A stretch of 55,049 nt of DNA from an uncultured Lachnospiraceae bacterium (GTDB lineage: Bacteria > Bacillota > Clostridia > Lachnospirales > Lachnospiraceae): assembly GCA_947624815.1 (NCBI GenBank), contig CANQME010000004.1, forward strand, positions 1 through 55,049. The letters are read 5' to 3'. Numbering within the stretch: the stretch's first letter is position 1; the number at the start of each line of letters is the position of its first letter. The position numbers were made by a program, and so were the translations under genes. The notes below the pieces were generated by a model. That model ran no database searches, was not told where the DNA came from, and was given only the letters and a program-made list of their open reading frames with translations. Of the stretch, positions 42,249 to 49,687 are shown piece by piece.

Positions 42249-44405
42249 ATGGACGATAATAAACAGAAAAATAAGTATAAGGTTCTGATTGTAGACGATT
42301 CCGAGATGAACCGTTCGATTCTGGCGGATATCCTGGGCGAGGAATATGATATTATCGAGGCGGAGGACGGCGAGGAGGCCGTCCGGCTCCTGAGAAAGAG
42401 AAGTCAGGAGATATCTCTGGTGCTTCTTGATATTGTGATGCCGAAGATGGACGGCTTCGAGGTGCTGGTCATGATGAACCGTTACCAGTGGATCGACGAG
42501 ATCCCGGTCATCATGATCTCCGCGGAGAGCAGCACGGCGTCGGTGGAGAGGGCGTTCGACCTGGGCGTCGTCGATTACATAAGCAGGCCCTTTGACGCGG
42601 TAGTGGTCCACCGCCGCGTGGTCAATACGATCCTGCTCTACGCCAAGCAGCGGAAGCTGGTGGGGATGGTCACGGATCAGATCTATGAGAAAGAGAAGCA
42701 GAGCCGGCTGATGATCGATATCCTGAGCCAGATCGTCGAATTCCGCAACGGAGAGAGCGGCATGCACGTGCTGCATATCCATCTGATCACGGAGATCCTT
42801 CTGAAGCAGCTGATCCAGAAAACAGGGAAGTACCGGCTTACGCCGGAAGACATCACGATGATCACCCTGGCGTCGGCGCTCCATGACGTGGGCAAGATCG
42901 CCATTCCCGGGGAGATCCTGAATAAGCCCGGGAAGCTGACGAGGGAAGAATATAAGACCATGAAGACGCATCCGGCCATGGGCGCGGCCATGCTGGATGA
43001 GCTGCCGTTCCATCAGGACGAGCCGCTTCTGCGCAGGGCCTATGAGATCTGCCGGTGGCATCATGAGCGGTTTGACGGACGGGGTTATCCGGACGGTCTG
43101 AAGGGCGACGAGATCCCCATTTCCGCCCAGGTGGTGGCGCTGGCCGACGTCTATGACGCACTGGTCAGCGAGCGTGTGTATAAGAGGGCGTTCTCCCACG
43201 AGGTTGCGGTGGAGATGATCCTGGACGGCGAGTGCGGCGTGTTCAATCCGATCCTTATGGACTGCCTGGTCGAATGTGCCGGGAAGATCCAGGACAGCCT
43301 GGATTCCGCCACCTTCGGAGCCAGCATCAGCGAGCAGAGGGAGATCCGCAAGATCACCGAGGAAATGATGCAGCATGAGGAGCTTTCGGCGTCCGAGCGG
43401 ACGCTGCGGCTTCTGGAGCATGAGCGCACCAAATACCGTTTCTATGCGTCCATGTCCCATGAGGTCCAGTTTGAGTATTCCCTGGAGCCTTCGATGCTGA
43501 CGCTCTCGGAGTGGGGAGCGGCGGTACTCGGGATCAAGGAGATCATAATGGATCCGGAGAACGACCAGACGTTTACGGGGCTTTTGGGAGACGATGTGAT
43601 CCGGAACTTCACCGAACTTCTGTATGAGACGAAGCCGAGGAATCCGGTGTTCCGGTTCCAGGGCCAGATCCGGATCAAGGACGAGGCGCGGTGGCATCAG
43701 ATCATCTGCCAGGCTCTGTGGTCCTCGGAGGAGACGCCGCGGCTGACCGGCGCCATCGGCAAGGCGGTGGATATTCACGACGAACATATGCGGCTGATCC
43801 ATCTGGAGCAGACGGCAAGTCACGACGGTCTGACGGGACTTCTGAATCACGCCAGCGCGGAATTTATCATCAAGGAGCGGCTGCGGCTGAATCCGAGGGG
43901 CAAGTTCGCCATGTTCCTTCTGGACCTTGATTTCTTCAAATCGGCGAATGATGAGCACGGTCATATTTTCGGCGACCGCGTGCTTCAGCATCTGGCCGGG
44001 AAGATCAAAGCCAGCGTCCGGGACGAGGATATCGCCGCAAGAATGGGCGGAGACGAATTTTTGATGTTTATCGACTTTACGACCGATCTGGACTCGGTCG
44101 TGGAGCGCGTTTACAACTCCCTTCTGGGATATTATGAACATTTCCGGATTTCGGTCAGTATGGGCGTGTCGGTCAGCAACGGCGAGAATCTGGATTATGA
44201 GACGATGTTCCATCGCGCGGACGAGGCCCTTTATTCGGTGAAGCTGTCCGGGAGAGGGATGTATCATTTCTACAGGCCGGAGATGGACGAGATGTTCGCC
44301 GAGCGGGAGCCGATCCCGCGGACGCCGGTAGAAAGCGGCGCTGTGCCGGAGGCGGCGGATGCCGGAGCCGGAACGGATGCCGGAGAATCCTTAAAGAAAG
44401 ATTAA
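42249..44405 (+). CDS. Response regulator with HD-GYP and GGDEF domains (dual cyclic-di-GMP enzyme)
   Basis: A 718-residue protein. The receiver domain (10-128) has phospho-acceptor Asp61 in LVLLDIVMPKMDG. An HD-GYP phosphodiesterase follows with His212-Asp213 in LHDVGKIAIP and Gly279-Tyr280-Pro281 in GRGYPDG. Residues about 395-540 look like a PAS-type sensor. The GGDEF cyclase has an intact GGDEF at 600-604 and an inhibitory-site RxxD (Arg591, Asp594) exactly five residues before it. Both synthesis and breakdown of cyclic-di-GMP are therefore possible, with product feedback on the cyclase. No partner kinase adjoins. I start at ATG 42249, after GAGGAGGACGG; a longer frame from 42162 would overlap the promoter. 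Confidence 0.93.
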   Translation: MDDNKQKNKYKVLIVDDSEMNRSILADILGEEYDIIEAEDGEEAVRLLRKRSQEISLVLLDIVMPKMDGFEVLVMMNRYQWIDEIPVIMISAESSTASVERAFDLGVVDYISRPFDAVVVHRRVVNTILLYAKQRKLVGMVTDQIYEKEKQSRLMIDILSQIVEFRNGESGMHVLHIHLITEILLKQLIQKTGKYRLTPEDITMITLASALHDVGKIAIPGEILNKPGKLTREEYKTMKTHPAMGAAMLDELPFHQDEPLLRRAYEICRWHHERFDGRGYPDGLKGDEIPISAQVVALADVYDALVSERVYKRAFSHEVAVEMILDGECGVFNPILMDCLVECAGKIQDSLDSATFGASISEQREIRKITEEMMQHEELSASERTLRLLEHERTKYRFYASMSHEVQFEYSLEPSMLTLSEWGAAVLGIKEIIMDPENDQTFTGLLGDDVIRNFTELLYETKPRNPVFRFQGQIRIKDEARWHQIICQALWSSEETPRLTGAIGKAVDIHDEHMRLIHLEQTASHDGLTGLLNHASAEFIIKERLRLNPRGKFAMFLLDLDFFKSANDEHGHIFGDRVLQHLAGKIKASVRDEDIAARMGGDEFLMFIDFTTDLDSVVERVYNSLLGYYEHFRISVSMGVSVSNGENLDYETMFHRADEALYSVKLSGRGMYHFYRPEMDEMFAEREPIPRTPVESGAVPEAADAGAGTDAGESLKKD

Positions 44406-44484
44406 GGAAAATGACCTGCTGATATAAGATTCCTGTGATAAACTGGATACTGTGACAGAAAGCCAGGATCAAGGAGGAATCTTT

Positions 44485-45294
44485 ATGAAGAATACAATCG
44501 GAATGATCGGGTGTGCGCTCGGCGCAGTGCTGCTTCTGGCGGCGTGCGCTCCGCAGGTGACGACCAATGTGCCGGATGTGCTGACCGTGCAGACGGCAGG
44601 CGGAGGAACGGAGAACGGTTCCGCGCAGGCGGATGCAGGAGAGCCCAGGACGGTGACGGTCACCGCCGCGGAGACGGTAAAGGCGGCGCCGGATATGGCG
44701 CAGATCGTCTATGAGATCACAACGGAGGATAAGGACGCCCAGGTCTGCCAGCAGAAGAACGGCGAGACGCTGGATGCGGTGATCGCTTATCTGAAGGAGC
44801 AGGGCGCGGCGGAGAATTCCATCAAGACGTCGGACTTCTCGTTAAACCCGCAGTATGAGTATCCGGGCGGCGGCAGGCAGGTGCTTGTCGGTTACGAGAT
44901 GGATACTGAGCTGACGGTATCGGACGTGCCGGTGGATCAGGTGGGGCAGCTTCTGACCGGCGCCGTAAGCGCCGGCGCGAACCGGATCCGGGACGTGTCC
45001 TACTATGCCAGCAGCTACGATGAGGCGTACGATACCGCGCTCGGCCTGGCCATGGAGATGGCGCGGGAGAAGGCGGAGGCCATTGCACACGCCGGCGGCT
45101 GTCAGGTGACGGACGTGTTGAACGTGACCGAATCCGCCGACCGCCAGAGCGGTCGTTATGTAGAGTCCGGTATCAGCCGGAATATGATGGCAGTCGAGGC
45201 TGCGCAGGACAGCGCCGTAGAGATGACGGTTATGGCCGGGGAGATGGACGTAGAGGCGGAGGTCACGGTGGTATACCGGCTGCTGCCGAGGTAA
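44485..45294 (+). CDS. SIMPL-domain (DUF541) lipoprotein
   Basis: A 269-residue protein with a lipoprotein signal (LLLAACAPQ, lipobox LAAC with Cys near residue 24) and a SIMPL domain (about 60-268): VTVTAAETVKAAPDMAQIVY, IKTSDFSLNPQYEY, GYEMDTELTVSD and AREKAEAIAHAGGC are typical. Function of the family in Gram-positives is unclear; it is often linked to envelope or oxidative stress. AAGGAGG supports ATG 44485. hemZ follows after 47 bp and may be co-transcribed. Confidence 0.87.
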   Translation: MKNTIGMIGCALGAVLLLAACAPQVTTNVPDVLTVQTAGGGTENGSAQADAGEPRTVTVTAAETVKAAPDMAQIVYEITTEDKDAQVCQQKNGETLDAVIAYLKEQGAAENSIKTSDFSLNPQYEYPGGGRQVLVGYEMDTELTVSDVPVDQVGQLLTGAVSAGANRIRDVSYYASSYDEAYDTALGLAMEMAREKAEAIAHAGGCQVTDVLNVTESADRQSGRYVESGISRNMMAVEAAQDSAVEMTVMAGEMDVEAEVTVVYRLLPR

Positions 45295-45341
45295 GAGACG
45301 GATGCGAAGGATACCGCCGCAGACAGGAGTTATGATAGATT

Positions 45342-47105
45342 ATGATAGAGATAAGGCTGAATGACAATTCCTATGAGCAGGATATCCGGGAGCTTCTGAT
45401 GGCGTTCTATCCCGGCGAGGGGTTCGTCTACGGCGGGGCGAAGCCGGACTGCAGCGGCGCGGCGGATAAGCGGCCGGCGGTGCAGGGATGTGGCGTTGCC
45501 GCGCAGGGGCATGACGTTGCCGCGCAGGGGCATGACGTTGCCGCGCAGGAACGTGGCGTTGCCGCGCAGGGGCATGACGTTGCCGTGCAGGAACGTGGCG
45601 TTGCCGCGCAGGGGCATGGCGTTGCTGTGCAGGAGATTCCGTCGCCTGCTCAGTCGCCGCATGCCGATACGGAAGGGAAAGCGCTGTCAGCGGCATCATC
45701 AGAGATCCGTCTGACCGTGGAGGGCCTGGTAAGCGACGGCCGCCGCTCCTTCTGCCTGCGGCTGATCTTCGCCGGAGTTGCGGAGTATCATGTGATGCGT
45801 AATCTCCCGCCGGAGCTTGAGAAGGAAGCGGCACACCGGGACGAGCCCATTTCCCTGAATTATGACGACCGCACCGACGCGAAGAATAAGATCAAGCGCC
45901 GTCTCTATGTGCTGCTGATGTTTGCCACCGGGAAGGTGCTTCCGTGGGGAGCGCTCACCGGCATCCGTCCGACGAAGATCGCCATGACGAAGCTTCAGGA
46001 GGGGATGGCGCCGGACGAGATCGCCGCGTTCATGAAGGAGAATTATTACGCAAGCGGCGAGAAGATCGCGTTAAGCATCGAGATCGCCCAGAGGGAGCGG
46101 GAGCTTCTGTCCGCCGTGGACTGTGCCGGCGGCTACAGCCTGTATGTGGGAATCCCGTTTTGCCCGACGACCTGTCTGTACTGCTCGTTTACGTCTTTCC
46201 CGATCGGTAAGTGGGCCGGGAAGACCGGCCTCTATCTGGACGCGCTTTTTAAGGAGCTGGACTATGTATCGCGGAGAATGAGCGGCCGGACGCTGACCAC
46301 GGTCTATTTCGGCGGCGGAACGCCAACCTCTCTGTCCGCAGAGGATCTGGACCGTCTGTTTACGAAGCTGCGGTCCGAGTTCGATGTGGATCACGCCAGG
46401 GAATTTACGGTGGAAGCTGGACGCCCGGACAGCATCACGCGGGATAAGCTGAAAGTCCTTAAGAAGCATGGCGTCACGCGGATCTCCATCAATCCGCAGA
46501 CCATGAACCAGGCGACGCTGGATCTGATCGGCCGCCGCCACACGGTGGAGGACGTGAAGGAGAAATTCGCCGTGGCCCGGGAAGAGGGCTTTGACAATAT
46601 CAATATGGACCTGATCGTGGGTCTTCCGGAAGAGGATATGGAGGAAGTCCGCGCGACGATGGAGCAGATCCGGGAACTGGGCCCCGACAGTCTGACGGTT
46701 CATTCGCTGGCCATCAAGCGGGCCGCGCGGCTGAACACGATGAAGGATGTCTACAGGGATCTGAAGATCGTGAACACCCAGGAGATCATCGACATGACCG
46801 CCCGCTATGCGCGGGAGATGGGACTGGAGCCCTACTATCTCTACCGCCAGAAGAACATGGCCGGGAATTTCGAGAACGTGGGCTACGCCGCCCCCGGGAA
46901 GGCGTGTCTCTACAATATTCTGATCATGGAGGAGCAGCAGACCATCGTCGGCTGCGGCGCCGGCACGACAACCAAGCGGGTGATCCCCGGCGAGAACCGG
47001 ATCGAGCGGGCGGAAACGGTGAAGAACGTAGAGCACTATATCGCGCGTGTGGACGAGATGATCGAAAGGAAAGAGAGGCTGTTTTCGCTGCCGGAATATT
47101 CTTAG
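45342..47105 (+). CDS. hemZ: Coproporphyrinogen dehydrogenase HemZ with a heptad-repeat insertion
   Basis: A 587-residue radical SAM protein of the HemZ/HemN class, named for oxygen-independent coproporphyrinogen oxidation in haem synthesis; in this clade its exact substrate is not certain. The cluster motif is CPTTCLYC (Cys274, Cys278, Cys281). The N-terminal domain is split: residues 49-97 are seven near-identical 7-residue repeats, flanked by more low-complexity sequence up to about 120, so the protein is roughly 85 residues longer than usual. YFGGGTPTSL, NINMDLIVGLP and YYLYRQKNMAGNFENVGYA are family hallmarks. AGGAG at 45325 precedes ATG 45342 at a longish 12 bases. No other haem genes are nearby. 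Confidence 0.92.
   Translation: MIEIRLNDNSYEQDIRELLMAFYPGEGFVYGGAKPDCSGAADKRPAVQGCGVAAQGHDVAAQGHDVAAQERGVAAQGHDVAVQERGVAAQGHGVAVQEIPSPAQSPHADTEGKALSAASSEIRLTVEGLVSDGRRSFCLRLIFAGVAEYHVMRNLPPELEKEAAHRDEPISLNYDDRTDAKNKIKRRLYVLLMFATGKVLPWGALTGIRPTKIAMTKLQEGMAPDEIAAFMKENYYASGEKIALSIEIAQRERELLSAVDCAGGYSLYVGIPFCPTTCLYCSFTSFPIGKWAGKTGLYLDALFKELDYVSRRMSGRTLTTVYFGGGTPTSLSAEDLDRLFTKLRSEFDVDHAREFTVEAGRPDSITRDKLKVLKKHGVTRISINPQTMNQATLDLIGRRHTVEDVKEKFAVAREEGFDNINMDLIVGLPEEDMEEVRATMEQIRELGPDSLTVHSLAIKRAARLNTMKDVYRDLKIVNTQEIIDMTARYAREMGLEPYYLYRQKNMAGNFENVGYAAPGKACLYNILIMEEQQTIVGCGAGTTTKRVIPGENRIERAETVKNVEHYIARVDEMIERKERLFSLPEYS
45486..45632 (+). repeat. Seven 21-bp tandem repeats inside hemZ
   Basis: Seven contiguous 21-bp units encode heptads of the form GHDVAAQ, ERGVAAQ or GCGVAAQ. 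Copies differ by only a few bases (GCGCAGG versus GTGCAGG, GGGCATGAC versus GAACGTGGC). The array is a whole number of codons and keeps the reading frame, so copy-number change would not break the gene. Starts at codon 49. Confidence 0.93.
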
Positions 47106-47194
47106 AAAAGGTTTGAAATATCCTGCAGAGTTGCGTATAAATAAAAGGAACCACCTACAAGAACGTTACTGACTTATCAAAACGACAACCAATT

Positions 47195-47674
47195 TTACTC
47201 TAAGATATGTTCTCGTTTATCAGCCAGAAGTTCATTGATCCGCATCACATCCATATGGCGTTCGATTCCGTATATGATGATTGCGTCCCGCGAAGATCTG
47301 GCGTAAAGAATCCCCTCTCCGGCGCATTCCAGACACCGCTGCGTTTCCCGCAGCGTAAGTCCGGCAGCGATGCACAGGGCCAGGATCTTGTCACGATTCG
47401 GCTTTCTGATGCCGTTCAGAATCTGGTAGGCGTAGGTGCGGTCCAGCTGTGCTGCACGGATGACATCGGCTTTTTTCAGATCACGGATCTTAAGATAATG
47501 CTGAAAGCAGCCGGCGAAATCCATGCTGTCGTCCGGTTTTGTATGTGTCTCAAGATAGGTGTCCAGTTCCTTCTGCGAATGGGTGCCGGTCAGGATACGC
47601 AGCAGTTCGCCGGTGGTTTTTGAGTCTGCAGGTCGCGGCGTCCCGGGATGGGCGTCATTTTCTTTCTTCAGCAT
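47195..47674 (-). CDS. HTH (XRE-like) regulator divergent from the kinase
   Basis: A 159-residue protein with a helix-turn-helix of the lambda-repressor type in the middle (about 60-110: IRDLKKADVIRAAQLDRTYAYQILNGIRKP). The flanks are charged helices without a known domain; the N-terminal 45 residues look flexible. AGGAGA precedes the ATG on the minus strand. It diverges from the membrane Ser/Thr kinase, so the two are probably functionally linked: it may be a kinase substrate or control the kinase gene. Confidence 0.78.
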   Translation of the reverse strand: MLKKENDAHPGTPRPADSKTTGELLRILTGTHSQKELDTYLETHTKPDDSMDFAGCFQHYLKIRDLKKADVIRAAQLDRTYAYQILNGIRKPNRDKILALCIAAGLTLRETQRCLECAGEGILYARSSRDAIIIYGIERHMDVMRINELLADKREHILE

Positions 47675-47705
47675 GTCGGGTTCTCCTTTTGTATTTCCGT
47701 TTTTT

Positions 47706-47734
47706 ATGTTACACTAAATATGGTTATTGTACAA
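47706..47734 (-). promoter_or_regulatory. Promoter of the HTH gene
   Basis: On the minus strand TTGTAC (47734-47729), 17-bp spacer, TAACAT (47711-47706). The -35 is half of an 8-bp palindrome TTGTACAA (47727-47734). No equally good promoter was found for the kinase on the plus strand; TTGACA at 47751-47756 lacks a matching -10. Confidence 0.5.
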
Positions 47735-47893
47735 GTAAAAAATGGCGGGTTTGACACCGGGCTGAACAAAGCGGTGAACGGTGCGGCAGTCTGCGCTGCC
47801 CGAGGTTCGTCTGCTTCTGACGGAAACGAAGCGCGGACGGCCCGGCCGCATATACGAGGTTGGAAACATTTTCAGAAATGAAGAGGAAGCCAT

Positions 47894-49087
47894 ATGCCGG
47901 ATCGATATCAGGAAATCGCACCTATCGGTAAATATAAAAATATCTGGCTGGTTCTTGACCGGGACACGGGGAAGATCTATGTGAGGAAGTGCCTTGAGAC
48001 GTTCAATCAGGAAGTGTATGAACGTGTTGCAGGGCTTCACAATGTCCATATCCCCGCCATTGCCGCGTGGAAGCTGGAAGCAGGCAGATTCTGGCTGATC
48101 GAGGAGTATATAAATGGTGAGACGCTGGAGGAACGGCTCAATCGCGGGATTTCCTTTACCAGGGAAGAAGCGGTCGGAATCGTCCGCCAGGTCTGCGAGG
48201 CCCTTGCCTGCCTGCATAACCAGGAGCCGCCGGTCATTCACCGGGATGTGAAGCTGTCCAATATCATGATTTCCCATGACGGGATCGTGAAGCTGATCGA
48301 TTATAACGCGGCCCGGCTATATGAGAAGGGACAGAACCAGGACACCAGGCTGATCGGAACCGAAGCCTACGCGGCTCCCGAGCAGTTTGGCTTTGCCCAG
48401 ACGGACGCCCGGACGGATATCTATGCGCTGGGCGTGGTGTTCAACTATCTTCTGACCGGAGGGCACATCAAAGACCGGATAGCAGAAGGAGACTGCGGTG
48501 CTGTTATCCGGAAATGTACGCAGATGGACCCGAAGCAGAGATATCAGTCAGTATGGGAACTGGACCGGGCGCTGCAGGCCCTGCAGATGAATGGGCCGTC
48601 CGGGGCGGCGACAGAGGCGGAAGAGCCTTTTCACGAAGGTTCTGCGTCCGCGTCATGGGCGGCAGAGACGGAAGAATCCCTTCGTGCAAGACCTGCGCCC
48701 ATGCCATGGGCGGAGAAGGGAAAATCCGGAAAACCCGGCATATGGCCGATTCCCGGATTCCGAAGCGGCGTATGGTGGAAGAAGCTGCTGGCGGTGGCGG
48801 GGTATCTGTTCATTTTCTATCTGAGTCTGACGGTTGAATTTGAGATGGATATAGGCCGTCCGTTGGCCTTGTGGACAGACAGGGCTCTGGTGCTTGTCAG
48901 CCTTCTGCTTACTGTAGCAGTATATACAGATTATTGCGGCGCCGCCGCGAAAATGTCGCTCCTGCACCATAAGAAAAGATGGGTGCGCTGGATCGGGTAT
49001 TGTATGGTCTGGCCGTTCATATTTGCGCTTTTGATTCTTCTTGAGGAAATCGCGGTTTCTGTGATCAGGACCGTATGGAAAATTTGA
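47894..49087 (+). CDS. Membrane Ser/Thr protein kinase with degenerate glycine loop and DYN motif
   Basis: A 397-residue Hanks-type kinase. The N-terminal loop is IGKYKNIWLV (11-20), lacking the GxGxxG pattern; the ATP-anchoring Lys is Lys32 in YVRKCLE; the catalytic loop HRDVKLSN is at 116-123; the metal-binding motif is Asp136-Tyr-Asn instead of DFG; GTEAYAAPEQ and DIYALGVV follow. After about 225 a Glu/Pro-rich linker leads to three transmembrane helices (about 293-312, 318-340, 357-385), so the kinase faces the cytoplasm and has no PASTA repeats. AGAGGAAG precedes ATG 47894. Essential catalytic residues are present, so it is probably active. Confidence 0.88.
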   Translation: MPDRYQEIAPIGKYKNIWLVLDRDTGKIYVRKCLETFNQEVYERVAGLHNVHIPAIAAWKLEAGRFWLIEEYINGETLEERLNRGISFTREEAVGIVRQVCEALACLHNQEPPVIHRDVKLSNIMISHDGIVKLIDYNAARLYEKGQNQDTRLIGTEAYAAPEQFGFAQTDARTDIYALGVVFNYLLTGGHIKDRIAEGDCGAVIRKCTQMDPKQRYQSVWELDRALQALQMNGPSGAATEAEEPFHEGSASASWAAETEESLRARPAPMPWAEKGKSGKPGIWPIPGFRSGVWWKKLLAVAGYLFIFYLSLTVEFEMDIGRPLALWTDRALVLVSLLLTVAVYTDYCGAAAKMSLLHHKKRWVRWIGYCMVWPFIFALLILLEEIAVSVIRTVWKI

Positions 49088-49091
49088 AAAT

Positions 49092-49108
49092 GTATGCTGT
49101 CAGCATAC
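49092..49108. repeat. 17-bp palindrome after the kinase gene
   Basis: GTATGCTG-T-CAGCATAC, perfect 8-bp arms with a single central base, 4 bp after the kinase stop. The short centre favours a protein-binding site or cruciform over an RNA hairpin. Confidence 0.5.
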
Positions 49109-49131
49109 CAAAATACAGAAGGAAAATAGTA

Positions 49132-49163
49132 AACTGCCGGTAGAGAGAAGAATACCGGCAGTT
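49132..49163. terminator. Bidirectional terminator between kinase and XRE genes
   Basis: AACTGCCGGTA (49132-49142) pairs perfectly with TACCGGCAGTT (49153-49163), 10-base loop. The right side continues TATTTAA and the left side is A-rich, so it could serve both convergent transcripts. Confidence 0.7.
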
Positions 49164-49165
49164 AT

Positions 49166-49522
49166 TTAATGTTTATCGGAAGAAGGGGAGTTCTGGTTGA
49201 AATGTGCGATCACATCTTCCAGAATACTCTTAACCAGAGGAAGGGCTTCTCTTGGACACTCGCTGAGAAGTTGGGACAGTTCGCCGTTCATATAAACAGG
49301 AGAAGCGCAGTCCGCACCCTGCAGAATGTAAGCGGGCTCTATTTCCAGAAAATGACAAATCTGAACCAGCCGTTCCAGATTAATCTGTGTCCTTCCGCAT
49401 TCGATTCTGCTGATGAACGCAGTGGAAACATCCAGATATTCCGCCAGCTGTTCCTGCGTGACGTGCTTTTCTTTCCGGCATTTTGCCAGGCGCTGACCCA
49501 TCAGCTTGTAATCGAGTATCAT
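49166..49522 (-). CDS. XRE-family transcriptional regulator
   Basis: A 118-residue repressor-like protein. The N-terminal HTH (about 8-62) reads MGQRLAKCRKEKHVTQEQLAEYLDVS, then TAFISRIECGRTQINLERL, a classic lambda-Cro type domain; the remaining 50 residues are helical and acidic and may mediate dimerisation. I take ATG 49522, 8 bases after AAAGGG; the upstream in-frame GTG at 49531 overlaps that site. It diverges from the zinc-ribbon/DUF4352-like gene, whose promoter contains a 22-bp palindrome, its likely operator. Confidence 0.88.
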   Translation of the reverse strand: MILDYKLMGQRLAKCRKEKHVTQEQLAEYLDVSTAFISRIECGRTQINLERLVQICHFLEIEPAYILQGADCASPVYMNGELSQLLSECPREALPLVKSILEDVIAHFNQNSPSSDKH

Positions 49523-49574
49523 GCGTATCACCCTTTTTCATTATATTCAGAAACAGTGAAAAAGATAAGGAACC

Positions 49575-49615
49575 TATAAGTTAATATTGACTTATAAATC
49601 ATATTAAGATATACT
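49575..49615 (+). promoter_or_regulatory. Strong promoter with 22-bp palindromic operator
   Basis: TTGACT (49587-49592), 17-bp spacer and TATACT (49610-49615) form a near-consensus promoter for the gene at 49688. A 22-bp palindrome at 49575-49596 (arms TATAAGT and ACTTATA around AATATT, one mismatched pair) covers the -35. Position and symmetry fit repression by the divergent XRE protein. Confidence 0.7.
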
Positions 49616-49687
49616 TTATGCGAACTGAGATTCGCCCAAAAGCTGCGGCGACGTGGGTTGAAACCAGATGAACAAGGAGGAGACAAC

